This document shows, piece after piece, positions 36,200-44,121 of a stretch of DNA of 64,000 bases. A model generated the notes under the pieces. That model did no database searches. It saw only the letters and a list, made by a program, of their open reading frames with translations, and had not been told where the DNA came from. Both the position numbers and the translations under genes were made by a program. Origin of the DNA: Rikenellaceae bacterium (lineage in GTDB: Bacteria; Bacteroidota; Bacteroidia; Bacteroidales; Rikenellaceae); the NCBI GenBank assembly GCA_015059925.1, contig SUZL01000001.1, forward strand, positions 310,001-374,000, read 5' to 3'. Numbering within the stretch: position 1 is the stretch's first letter; each line of letters opens with the position of its first letter.

Positions 36200-37648
36200 A
36201 TGAGCAAAGTAAAATTCTACAGAGGAGGTGATATTCCTCTCGAACTTCATAAAGTTCGTGTTGTACAGAAGCTCCACCTCGTACCCATCGAGCGCCGTCT
36301 CGAGGCGATGAAGGATGCCGGTTTCAATACTTTCCGTCTAAGCACACGCGATGTATTCCTCGATATGCTTACCGATAGCGGTACCAACGCTATGAGCGAC
36401 AACCAGCTCGCAGCGATGATGCACGCCGACGATGCATATGCAGGTTCGCAGTCGTTCGAGCGCTTACAGAAGGCCGTAGAGGATGTTCTGGGCAAGAAGT
36501 ATCTGTTGCCCGTACATCAGGGCCGTGCTGCCGAGAACGTAATCGCCCGCACCTTCATCAAGCCCGGCAACCTGATCCCGATGAACTACCACTTCACAAC
36601 CACGCTGGCTCACATTCAGGAGTGCGGCGGTCGCGTTGCTGAGCTTCTGCACGACCACGCGCTGGAGCTTAAGTCGGATCATCCGTTCAAGGGTAATATG
36701 GATATCGAGAAGCTGGAGAAGTGTATTCAGGAGACGGGTGTGGAGAATATCCCCTTCATCCGTATGGAGGCCTCGACAAACCTTATCGGAGGTCAGCCCT
36801 TCTCGCTTGCCAACCTTATGGACGTACGCCGCATTGCCGACAAGTATAACATTATGCTCGTTCTCGACGCCAGCCTTATCGGCGAGAATGCTTACCTGAT
36901 CAAGCAGCGTGAGGATAACTGGAAAGAGAACTCGATGGGCGAGATCCTGAAGATGATGACCGGCTTGGCCGATCTGGTTTACTTCTCGGCTCGTAAGCTC
37001 TCATCTTCACGCGGTGGCGGTATCTGCACCAACCAGCGTGCGCTCTATGCAAAGATGGAGGCTATGATTCCCTTGTTCGAGGGCTTCCTTACCTATGGCG
37101 GTATCTCGGTTCGTGAGATCGAGTCGATGGCCGTAGGTTTGTATGAGACTCTGGACGAGACGATGATCAGCCAGAGCCCCAACTTTATCAAGTACTTGGT
37201 GGAGGAGTTGGAGAAGCGCGGCGTGCCTATGGTAACACCTCCGGGCGTATTGGGTGCCCACGTCGATGCTATGAAGTTCTGCGAGCATATCCCGCAGGAG
37301 CAGTACCCCGCTGGTGCGTTGGCTGCGGCGTTGTATATCTGCTCGGGTATTCGTGGTATGGAGCGCGGTACGATCTCAAGTGTTCGCGATGAGGATGGCA
37401 ACGAGATTCTGGCCGATGTTGAGTTGCTGCGTCTGGCTGTTCCGCGTCGTGTATTCACACTCTCGCAGATCAACTACGTTATCGACCGTATTGACTGGCT
37501 CTACCAGAACCGCAAGCTGATCGGTGGACTGAAGTTCAACTACGAGCCCCCCGTATTGCGTTTCTTTATGGGTGGACTGGAGCCTACGACCAATTGGCCC
37601 GCACGCCTGCTGGAGAAGTTCCGCAAGGATTTCGGCGACAGCTTGTAG
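36200..37648 (+). CDS. Tyrosine phenol-lyase / tryptophanase-family PLP enzyme
   Basis: The 482-residue protein starts at the ATG at 36200 (MSKVKFYRGG); an upstream extension would cover the promoter and is rejected. By a consistent +9 offset it aligns with tyrosine phenol-lyase. Tyr80, Arg109, Thr133, Asn194, Asp223 and the PLP Lys266 are kept. The TPL-specific Arg in GMERG (389) and the Phe pair (455-456) are also present, whereas tryptophanases carry Ile and His there. The Arg that contacts PLP O3' in DATR is Leu226 here (DASL). The reaction is probably beta-elimination on an aromatic or related amino acid, but the substrate is uncertain. Confidence 0.85.
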   Translation: MSKVKFYRGGDIPLELHKVRVVQKLHLVPIERRLEAMKDAGFNTFRLSTRDVFLDMLTDSGTNAMSDNQLAAMMHADDAYAGSQSFERLQKAVEDVLGKKYLLPVHQGRAAENVIARTFIKPGNLIPMNYHFTTTLAHIQECGGRVAELLHDHALELKSDHPFKGNMDIEKLEKCIQETGVENIPFIRMEASTNLIGGQPFSLANLMDVRRIADKYNIMLVLDASLIGENAYLIKQREDNWKENSMGEILKMMTGLADLVYFSARKLSSSRGGGICTNQRALYAKMEAMIPLFEGFLTYGGISVREIESMAVGLYETLDETMISQSPNFIKYLVEELEKRGVPMVTPPGVLGAHVDAMKFCEHIPQEQYPAGALAAALYICSGIRGMERGTISSVRDEDGNEILADVELLRLAVPRRVFTLSQINYVIDRIDWLYQNRKLIGGLKFNYEPPVLRFFMGGLEPTTNWPARLLEKFRKDFGDSL

Positions 37649-37670
37649 TCCGAATGGCAAAAATAAGAGA

Positions 37671-37699
37671 AGCCTGCACCGATTGGTGCAGGCTTTTTT
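37671..37699 (+). terminator. Terminator after the lyase gene
   Basis: The stem AGCCTGCACC/GGTGCAGGCT has a GATT loop and is followed by T6. Confidence 0.9.
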
Positions 37700-37702
37700 A
37701 GT

Positions 37703-37744
37703 CTTGAGGCCAAGCCAGACGCCAAAAGAGCCTTGTTATACAAT
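37703..37744. repeat. 42-bp dispersed repeat, copy B
   Basis: Partner of copy A at 23771-23812, with 38 of 42 bases identical and the same orientation. It lies directly after a plus-strand terminator and 1 nt from the kdtA stop codon on minus. The shared sequence is outside any convincing coding frame. Confidence 0.7.
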
Positions 37745-37745
37745 T

Positions 37746-38981
37746 TTAACCCTCAAAGGCCAACTTCATAAACAACGCCGTAGCACCCTGATTCTTAATG
37801 GTGTAATCCTTGGCGGTGGCACTCACGCGGGCAAGAAGCTCGCTATCATTGCAAAGAGGCGCAAACCACGCCATCAGCTCCTCGGCCGACTCGACCTTAC
37901 GGGCCGCACCGAGAGCCACCATATCGCGGGCCTCCTTGAATTTTTCATACTTCGGGCCGAAGGCGATGGGCAGGCCGAATGTTGCAGCCTCCAGCGTATT
38001 GTGGATTCCCACGCCGAAGCCTCCTCCGATATACGACCACGAGGCGTAGCCATAGACCGACGAGAGAATTCCGATCGTATCGAGCACCAACACCTGAACA
38101 TCCGAAAAATCGCTCTGCGCAGTGCATTGAGTATATCGCACCGCCCCACCCTTCGTCTCACGAAGCAGGCGGCCAATACGTCCCTCATCCATCTCGTGCG
38201 GAGCGATGACAAACTTCACATCCGCATTGGCATTAATCAGCGGCAGAAGAATATCCTCATCGGGGCCCCACGTCGAGCCAGCAACAAAGAGTCGGCTATC
38301 GCCCTTGAACTTCTCGACAATCTCCACCGACCGAGCCGCACGAGCAATCTCAGCCACGCGATCAAAACGGGTATCGCCCGCAACAATCACATTATCGAAA
38401 CCGATGCTATGGAGCAGTTCGCGCGACTCGTCGTTCTGTACGAACATCTGATCGAACGTATCGAGCGCACGGCGCCATCGGCCACCGTACGATTTGAAGA
38501 AGATTGAGTTACGACGGAAAATTGCCGATACGAGATAGCTCTTCACTCCACGCTCGGCGAGTTGCGAGAGGTAATTGAGCCAGAACTCATACTTGACAAA
38601 GATGGCCATCTCGGGGTGCGCAATATCGAGAAAACGACGAACATTGTAGGGCGTATCCGAGGGCAGGTAGAAGATATAATCGGCTCCCGCGTAGTTCTTG
38701 CGAATCTCATATCCCGAAGGAGAGAAGAAGGTTACGAGGATCTTCAGTTCGGGGTGCTCCTTGCGGATTGCCTCGAGGATAGGACGGCCCTGCTCGAACT
38801 CGCCAAGCGATGCGACGTGCATCCATACAACGCGATCCGAGGGTGAGATGCGCTCGGCCATACGATCGAAGATATTACGGCGACCATCAACCCACTGACG
38901 GGCCTTGGGATTCCACAGCGCCACAACACGCAACAGCCACTCATACAGCAAAATGCCGAGATTATATATCAACATAACCAT
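37746..38981 (-). CDS. kdtA: 3-deoxy-D-manno-octulosonic acid (Kdo) transferase
   Basis: The 411-residue GT30 enzyme adds Kdo to lipid A in lipopolysaccharide synthesis. An N-terminal membrane anchor (LGILLYEWLLRVVAL) precedes two GT-B domains. Conserved segments are WMHVASLGEFEQGRPI, LVTFFSPSGYEIRKN, KYEFWLNYL, VAGSTWGPDEDILLPL, APHEMDEGRI and YIGGGFGVGIHNTLEAATFGLPIAFGP. The ATG at 38975 is a possible alternative start. The gene reads convergently into the lyase gene. Confidence 0.94.
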   Translation of the reverse strand: MVMLIYNLGILLYEWLLRVVALWNPKARQWVDGRRNIFDRMAERISPSDRVVWMHVASLGEFEQGRPILEAIRKEHPELKILVTFFSPSGYEIRKNYAGADYIFYLPSDTPYNVRRFLDIAHPEMAIFVKYEFWLNYLSQLAERGVKSYLVSAIFRRNSIFFKSYGGRWRRALDTFDQMFVQNDESRELLHSIGFDNVIVAGDTRFDRVAEIARAARSVEIVEKFKGDSRLFVAGSTWGPDEDILLPLINANADVKFVIAPHEMDEGRIGRLLRETKGGAVRYTQCTAQSDFSDVQVLVLDTIGILSSVYGYASWSYIGGGFGVGIHNTLEAATFGLPIAFGPKYEKFKEARDMVALGAARKVESAEELMAWFAPLCNDSELLARVSATAKDYTIKNQGATALFMKLAFEG

Positions 38982-39008
38982 TATGACAACTCTATGTTTT
39001 ACTTACGA

Positions 39009-39016
39009 CAAAGGTA
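39009..39016 (-). promoter_or_regulatory. Promoter of kdtA
   Basis: The minus-strand -7 box TACCTTTG lies 27 nt before the kdtA ATG. It falls just beyond the 3' end of the upstream YraN gene, so kdtA probably has its own promoter. Confidence 0.55.
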
Positions 39017-39039
39017 CTATTTTTTATTCAATCCGACAA

Positions 39040-39411
39040 CTACCATCCGAATTCGACAGCATCCTGCACAAAGCGCACATCGTAGTTTCCGTCGGGGAAC
39101 ACATCCACCGCCAGCAGATCAAAGGCCACCTCGCCCGCAACGCGGCACTGTCGAAGGTACGCCGAGGCAGCTCGACGAATGGCGTTGGCCTTGGTCGCGT
39201 TGATGGTCGCCTCGGGCGAGAGCAACGACCCTGCACGGCGTGCACGCACCTCCACAAAGTGGGTTACGCCATCACGCTCGGCAACGATGTCGATCTCGTA
39301 GCGGCCCGAGCGCCAATTCTGGGCACAAATCATATAGCCGCGACTACGCAGATACCCAACGGCGACATCCTCGCCGCGACGACCGATTTGGGCAGTAGTT
39401 AGCATAGGCAT
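39040..39411 (-). CDS. YraN/UPF0102 endonuclease-like protein
   Basis: The 123-residue protein has the UPF0102 signature GRRGEDVAVGYLRSRGYMICAQNWR followed by the PD-(D/E)xK-like core EIDIVAERDGVTHFVEVRAR. The final catalytic Lys is replaced by Arg, as in many family members. Biochemical function is unproven; a role in DNA or RNA processing has been proposed from the fold. It lies upstream of kdtA on the same strand. Confidence 0.87.
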   Translation of the reverse strand: MPMLTTAQIGRRGEDVAVGYLRSRGYMICAQNWRSGRYEIDIVAERDGVTHFVEVRARRAGSLLSPEATINATKANAIRRAASAYLRQCRVAGEVAFDLLAVDVFPDGNYDVRFVQDAVEFGW

Positions 39412-39459
39412 TATTATAATAAAGGAGTCTGCCAGACACTCCGACAGACTCCATAAGCG

Positions 39460-40161
39460 TTACAAAAGGAACGAGAGATCATCACCCGCATTGAGCTCAT
39501 AAGCCGCAACGCCCTTCTTGAAGATACGCATCGGGCGCGAGCCGATCAGCTCCATCTTGCCGTCGTGCAGGTGCAACATACAACCCTCGCGCAAGCCCAC
39601 CACCCAACGGCGGGGATTAGCCTCGATATACTCCTCGATACGCTGCTCGCGCGTCTCGCCGGCGTGGCCCTCGGGGTTGGCATCCAGATAGTGAGGATTG
39701 ATCTGGAACTTCACCGCACCGATAGCCTTAAATGACTCAGGCTCAACGATTGGCATATCGTTTGTCGTACAGATCGTGGGACACGCCACATTACTTCCAG
39801 CCGACCAGCCGACGTAGGGCGTTCCCTCCTTGATCTTCTTCAGGATAGCCTTCATCAAACCCTGCTCCTGCATCTTCTTCGCCAGAGCAAAGGTGTTTCC
39901 GCCGCCGACGCAGATGGCCTGCGCCTCGCGGATCATTCGGCGGGGATCCTTGGCACGATGTACCGAGCGCACCTTGATACCGATCTCATCAAAACGAGCC
40001 TGCACCTTAGCCTCATAGGCTGCGTAAGAAAAAGTTACGGCGGCGTAGGGCACGAAGACAACCTCGCTCACACCCTCGAGGAACGAAGCGATGTTTTTGA
40101 TGGGATATTGGAGATATTGCTCACCAGCGTTGGTAGAGTTGGAAATGAGTAAAAGCTTCAT
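39460..40161 (-). CDS. pepE: Dipeptidase E (alpha-aspartyl dipeptidase, S51)
   Basis: The 233-residue cytosolic serine peptidase cleaves Asp-X dipeptides. The nucleophile elbow is GWSAGSN (Ser120), preceded by the ICVGGGNTFALA motif (about 84-94) and followed by FQINPHYLDANPEGHAGETREQRIEEY. Length is normal. It lies 48 nt before the YraN gene and is divergent from acpP. I found no consensus -7 box in its upstream region. Confidence 0.93.
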   Translation of the reverse strand: MKLLLISNSTNAGEQYLQYPIKNIASFLEGVSEVVFVPYAAVTFSYAAYEAKVQARFDEIGIKVRSVHRAKDPRRMIREAQAICVGGGNTFALAKKMQEQGLMKAILKKIKEGTPYVGWSAGSNVACPTICTTNDMPIVEPESFKAIGAVKFQINPHYLDANPEGHAGETREQRIEEYIEANPRRWVVGLREGCMLHLHDGKMELIGSRPMRIFKKGVAAYELNAGDDLSFLL

Positions 40162-40253
40162 AATTTTGTGGTTTATAGTTGGTTAAATATGTACAAAATG
40201 GAGCGCGAATGAAAATTATTCGTTTCCAATGCCAAATTTAATAAAAAAAGTGT

Positions 40254-40261
40254 TACATTTG
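40254..40261 (+). promoter_or_regulatory. Promoter of acpP-fabF
   Basis: A TACATTTG -7 box lies about 70 nt upstream of acpP, in an AT-rich intergenic region. Confidence 0.6.
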
Positions 40262-40330
40262 CGCAGAAATATCCTGAAAAAGATTGAAACCAATCGATAA
40301 TAAAATTGTTTAACTTAAAAAATTAAAGTT

Positions 40331-40567
40331 ATGTCAGAAGTTCAGTCAAAGGTTGTCGAGATCATCGTCGACAAGTTGGGCGTTAAGGCTGAGGAGGTTG
40401 TACCCGAAGCAAGTTTCACTGCTCACCTCGGTGCAGATTCTTTGGATTCAGTAGAGCTCATTATGGAGTTCGAGAAGGCGTTCGATATCCAGATTCCCGA
40501 CGAGGATGCCGAGAAGATCACTACCGTTGGTGCTGCTATCGAGTACGTTGAGGCTCACAAGAAATAA
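40331..40567 (+). CDS. acpP: Acyl carrier protein
   Basis: The 78-residue acidic protein carries growing fatty acyl chains on phosphopantetheine attached to Ser38 in [15 protein letters not shown]. The remaining helices ([34 protein letters not shown]) match the family. It is 38 nt before fabF, the usual acpP-fabF-rnc order. Confidence 0.98.
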   Translation: MSEVQSKVVEIIVDKLGVKAEEVVPEASFTAHLGADSLDSVELIMEFEKAFDIQIPDEDAEKITTVGAAIEYVEAHKK

Positions 40568-40605
40568 TTAGTTTATTATAATTTAACTCGCACTCGATTT
40601 AGATT

Positions 40606-41856
40606 ATGGCAGGAAGAAGAGTTGTCGTAACGGGCATTGGTACTATTAACCCGCTGGGAAATTCAATCGAAGAGTACTTCACAAATCTCGAGAATGGAGT
40701 AAGCGCCGCTTCGGAGATCTCGCATTTCGACGCCTCTAAATTCCGCTCACACATCGCGTGCGAAGTCAAGAATTACGACTGGAGCAAATACTTCGACCGC
40801 AAGGAGGTACGCAAGTACGACCCCTATGCGCAGTGGGCTATGGTCTCAGCCGAGGAGGCTTTGAGAGATGCCGGCATCGTCGATAATGATGAGATCAACC
40901 GCGAGAGAGTTGGTGTCATTTGGGCTTCAGGCACAGGTGGAACTACAACGTTCTACGAAGAGAGTAAGGGTTATGTCGAGGGGAACTTTACCCCTCGATT
41001 TAGCCCATTTTTTGTTCCGCGTATGGTAGCCGATCTGGCTGCCGGCTTCATTTCGATTAAATACGGCTTTATGGGCCCGAACTACGCAACCGTCTCGGCT
41101 TGCGCCTCGTCGAACCACGCTATGATCGACGCGCTGAACCTCATCCGCTGGGGTAAGGCCGAGGTGATCGTAACGGGTGGATCGGAGGCCTCGATCAACG
41201 AGCCGGGTGTGGGTAGCTTCTGCGCTATGCAGGCTCTATCGACACGCAACGACGACCCCCAGCACGCTTCGCGTCCGTTCGACAAAGATCGCGACGGTTT
41301 TGTCATCGGCGAGGGCGGCGGTGCGCTGATTTTCGAGGAGCTGGAGCACGCTTTGGCACGCGGAGCGAAGATCTATTGCGAGGTTGTCGGAGGCGGTATG
41401 TCGGCCGATGCGTATCATATGACAGCTCCTCATCCCGATGGAAAGGGGGCTATGATGGCGATGCGCGAGGCGCTGCACGATGCAGGGTTGCAGCCCGAGG
41501 ATGTGGACTACATCAACGCTCACGGAACCTCAACAAATCTGGGCGATGTTGCCGAGATCAAGGCTATCCAGGGCCTCTTTGGCGAGCACGCATACAAACT
41601 CAATATCTCATCAACCAAGTCGATGACCGGACACCTGCTGGGCGGTACGGCTGCCATAGAGGCGTTAGCCTGTGTGATGGCCATTTCGCGTGGCGTGATT
41701 CCCCCGACAATCAACGTCGAGGAGGTTGATCCCGAGATTGACCCCAAGCTAAACCTTACGCTCGGCGTGGCACAGCACCGCGAGGTACGTTGCGCATTGA
41801 GCAACACGTTCGGTTTCGGAGGTCATAACTCTACCATCATCTTCCGTAAGATGTAG
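40606..41856 (+). CDS. fabF: Beta-ketoacyl-ACP synthase II
   Basis: The 416-residue condensing enzyme extends acyl-ACP with malonyl-ACP. The catalytic triad is visible: Cys in VSACASSNHAMIDAL, His in NAHGTSTNLGDVAE and His in TKSMTGHLLGG. The start is MAGRRVVVTGIGTINPLGN and the C-terminus is NTFGFGGHNSTIIF. It is followed by a modest hairpin and then rnc. Confidence 0.97.
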   Translation: MAGRRVVVTGIGTINPLGNSIEEYFTNLENGVSAASEISHFDASKFRSHIACEVKNYDWSKYFDRKEVRKYDPYAQWAMVSAEEALRDAGIVDNDEINRERVGVIWASGTGGTTTFYEESKGYVEGNFTPRFSPFFVPRMVADLAAGFISIKYGFMGPNYATVSACASSNHAMIDALNLIRWGKAEVIVTGGSEASINEPGVGSFCAMQALSTRNDDPQHASRPFDKDRDGFVIGEGGGALIFEELEHALARGAKIYCEVVGGGMSADAYHMTAPHPDGKGAMMAMREALHDAGLQPEDVDYINAHGTSTNLGDVAEIKAIQGLFGEHAYKLNISSTKSMTGHLLGGTAAIEALACVMAISRGVIPPTINVEEVDPEIDPKLNLTLGVAQHREVRCALSNTFGFGGHNSTIIFRKM

Positions 41857-41888
41857 AGTCGGTCGCGCGAGCGATCTACACTGTTTTA

Positions 41889-41914
41889 GGCTGTCGGACT
41901 TGTGTGTGACAGCC
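41889..41914 (+). terminator. Weak terminator-like hairpin between fabF and rnc
   Basis: The stem GGCTGTC/GACAGCC has a 12-nt loop and is followed by ATTATT rather than a strong T-run. Partial read-through into rnc is likely. Confidence 0.45.
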
Positions 41915-41947
41915 ATTATTAGTTATAACCTGTAAATAATTGACATT

Positions 41948-43321
41948 TTGATAGATTTTCTTCTTCGTCCTCTGCGCCGCAACTTCGGCAAGGACAAGAT
42001 ATTTTATCGTGCCATCGATGATATGTTCGGCTTCATCCCCAACAACATCGAGCTCTACAAGCTGGCACTGATCCATAAATCGGCCTCGGTAACGCTCGAC
42101 AACGGGCAACATATAAACAACGAACGACTTGAGTTTCTGGGCGATGCAGTGATTGAGAGTGTGTCGTCGGATTACCTCTTTATCGAGTTCCCCGACAAGA
42201 ACGAGGGCTTCCTGACGCAGATGCGATCGAAGATGGTCTCGCGCCAATCGCTCAACGCCGTTGCCAAGCGCATAGGCCTGGACGACCACGTCATCACCAA
42301 CTCGACCAACAACTCGGCGCAGAAACATATCTACGGCGATGCTTTCGAGGCGATGATGGGTGCGATCTACTTAGATCAGGGCTACGACTTTGTCAATCGT
42401 CTGCTTATCAACAAGATCTTCGCACAATACCTGAAGGTCGATACCCTGCTCGAGTCGGAGACCGACTTCAAGAGCCGCCTTATCGAGTGGTGCCAGAAGA
42501 ATCATCATACCATCCACTTCTCCACATCGCACGACAAGACATACTCGACCTCGCACCCCTTCTTCTACTCGACCGTTATGATCGACAACATCGAGGTGGG
42601 ACACGGCGCAGGCGAATCGAAGAAGGAGGCAGAGCAGCGAGCTGCACACTCTGTATCGCAGGGTTTCAACGACGATGATTGCACCAAGTTGCTGGATAAG
42701 TTGGACAACATCGACACCACCTACAAACCCGCTCCAAAGCGCGCCGAGAAGAGCGCATCCAAAAAGGAGGCGACATCCAAGAAGGAGGCGGCACCCAAGA
42801 AGGAGGCGGCACCCAAAGCCGAGGTAAAGGAGGAACCGAAGAGCAAGAAGAGTACGAAAAAGAGCGAGGTAACGGAGGAAAAGGTAGTCGAGCCTGCGAT
42901 AAACGCGGAGCCAGCGGCAGAGCCTGCAACGGAGGCAAAACCGAAACGTCGTTCGCGTCGCAGCTCCAAACCCAAGCAGGAGGAGCTCCCCGTAGTAGAA
43001 AATAATGCAACGGAGACCAAGACGGAGGCCGTTGCAACAGAGACCGTTGCGACAGAGACCGTTACAACGGATGCACCCTCAACGGAGGAGAGCGCAGCTG
43101 CAACCAGACCAAAGCGTTCGCGTCGTCGCCGTCCCGCAAAGGAGGGTGCAAAGACCGAGTCGCAGGAGGGAGCAAAGACCGAGGCGCAGGAGGGCGCAAA
43201 GACCGAGTCGCAGGAGGGCGCAAAGAGTGATGCTCCGGAGTCTGCCGCAAATGAGAGCAAGGCCGACTCAGCGGCAAACGAAAAGTCGCAAAACTCTGCT
43301 CCCGCAACGGAGAATGAATAA
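41948..43321 (+). CDS. rnc: Ribonuclease III with long repetitive C-terminal tail
   Basis: RNase III cuts double-stranded RNA in rRNA and mRNA processing. The start is TTG at 41948 (MIDFLLRPLRRNFGKDK), chosen because the segment matches Bacteroidetes RNase III N-termini; the next ATG (codon 25) would lose it. The nuclease domain has NNERLEFLGDAVIE and HIYGDAFEAMMGAIYLD, and a dsRNA-binding domain spans about 165-240. From about residue 255 to 457 the protein is Ala/Glu/Lys/Thr-rich. It includes three 6-residue repeats (KKEAxx, from residue 272) and four 8-residue repeats (EGAKTESQ type, residues 399-430). The tail is probably disordered. Confidence 0.9.
   Translation: MIDFLLRPLRRNFGKDKIFYRAIDDMFGFIPNNIELYKLALIHKSASVTLDNGQHINNERLEFLGDAVIESVSSDYLFIEFPDKNEGFLTQMRSKMVSRQSLNAVAKRIGLDDHVITNSTNNSAQKHIYGDAFEAMMGAIYLDQGYDFVNRLLINKIFAQYLKVDTLLESETDFKSRLIEWCQKNHHTIHFSTSHDKTYSTSHPFFYSTVMIDNIEVGHGAGESKKEAEQRAAHSVSQGFNDDDCTKLLDKLDNIDTTYKPAPKRAEKSASKKEATSKKEAAPKKEAAPKAEVKEEPKSKKSTKKSEVTEEKVVEPAINAEPAAEPATEAKPKRRSRRSSKPKQEELPVVENNATETKTEAVATETVATETVTTDAPSTEESAAATRPKRSRRRRPAKEGAKTESQEGAKTEAQEGAKTESQEGAKSDAPESAANESKADSAANEKSQNSAPATENE
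42761..42814 (+). repeat. 18-bp tandem repeat (3 units) in rnc
   Basis: Three 18-bp units encode KKEATS, KKEAAP and KKEAAP. They lie in the basic and acidic tail after the dsRNA-binding domain. Confidence 0.85.
43142..43237 (+). repeat. 24-bp tandem repeat (4 units) in rnc
   Basis: Four 24-bp units starting GAGGG encode EGAKTESQ, EGAKTEAQ, EGAKTESQ and EGAKSDAP. Copy number could vary between strains by slippage without breaking the frame. Confidence 0.88.
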
Positions 43322-43333
43322 TAAACCCCGAAG

Positions 43334-43984
43334 ATGAAAAACCTGCACGATAGACTTCTTTCGCGTGGGGCTGCGGCCCTCACCGACGAGGAGTTGCTGG
43401 CACTGCTGATCGAAACGCGCGACGAGAAACGCGACCCGAAGGTTGTGGCCGAGGGGATACTGCGCGAGTGCGGATCGTTGGCGGCCATTGCTCGCACTGA
43501 CCTAAGGCGTCTGCGTATGGTCGAGGGTATCGGGTTGAAGCGTGCCGAGCGATTGCAGGTGGCGGCCGAGTTCGGACGACGTATTGCGCGGGCGAGCGAG
43601 ACGGAGGTGGAGTGCATCTCGACTGACAGGGATGTGGCACGACTGATGCGCCCCGTTTTCGAGGGTATGAAGCACGAGGAGTGCTGGGTGCTGTATCTCA
43701 CGTCGTCGAACCGATTACTTGAGCGCCAGCGAGTCAGTCAGGGCGGAGTGCAGGCTACGGTGGTGGATCATCGGCTCATCATCAAGCGCGCGCTGGAGCT
43801 ACTCTCCACGCAAATCATCCTTACGCACAACCACCCCTCGGGAGCTGCTGAGCCGAGTGCCGCCGACAAGGTGCTGACGCGCAAAGTTACGGAGGCTGCG
43901 GCGCTGTTCGACATCAAAGTCCTCGACCACGTCATCCTCTCGCGCGAGGGAGAATTTTCGTTTCGACGTGAGGGGATTATGTAA
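43334..43984 (+). CDS. radC: RadC-family JAB1/MPN protein
   Basis: The 216-residue protein has a helix-hairpin-helix N-terminal region (LRRLRMVEGIGLKRAERLQVA) and a C-terminal metalloprotease-like MPN domain. The metal ligands are in LTHNHPSGAAEPSAAD (HxH...D). The historical DNA-repair assignment is weak; biochemical activity is not settled. It is 12 nt after rnc and ends at a clear terminator. Confidence 0.9.
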   Translation: MKNLHDRLLSRGAAALTDEELLALLIETRDEKRDPKVVAEGILRECGSLAAIARTDLRRLRMVEGIGLKRAERLQVAAEFGRRIARASETEVECISTDRDVARLMRPVFEGMKHEECWVLYLTSSNRLLERQRVSQGGVQATVVDHRLIIKRALELLSTQIILTHNHPSGAAEPSAADKVLTRKVTEAAALFDIKVLDHVILSREGEFSFRREGIM

Positions 43985-43994
43985 AAAAAATGAG

Positions 43995-44026
43995 CCTATC
44001 TGCTATTGGCAGATAGGTTTTCTTTT
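43995..44026 (+). terminator. Terminator after radC
   Basis: The 9-bp stem CCTATCTGC/GCAGATAGG has a TATTG loop and is followed by a T-rich tract. Confidence 0.88.
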
Positions 44027-44076
44027 TATCTTTGATAAAAATCGGAGCATAACGCATCAATTCACTGAAAAATAAT

Positions 44077-44084
44077 TATCTTTG
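44077..44084 (+). promoter_or_regulatory. Promoter of the glyS transcription unit
   Basis: A TATCTTTG -7 box lies 37 nt before the glyS ATG. A second identical box at 44027-44034, just after the radC terminator, is an alternative. No T-box or other tRNA-sensing leader is visible. Confidence 0.6.
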
Positions 44085-44121
44085 TGAGATAAATAGTCGA
44101 AAACTCAAAAATTAGAAAAAT

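Noticed and set aside
36168..36203. 11-codon frame overlapping the start of the phenol-lyase-like gene, as a TnaC-like leader
   Set aside because: It contains no Trp, Tyr or Pro, begins almost at the predicted transcription start, and has no conserved features of TnaC.
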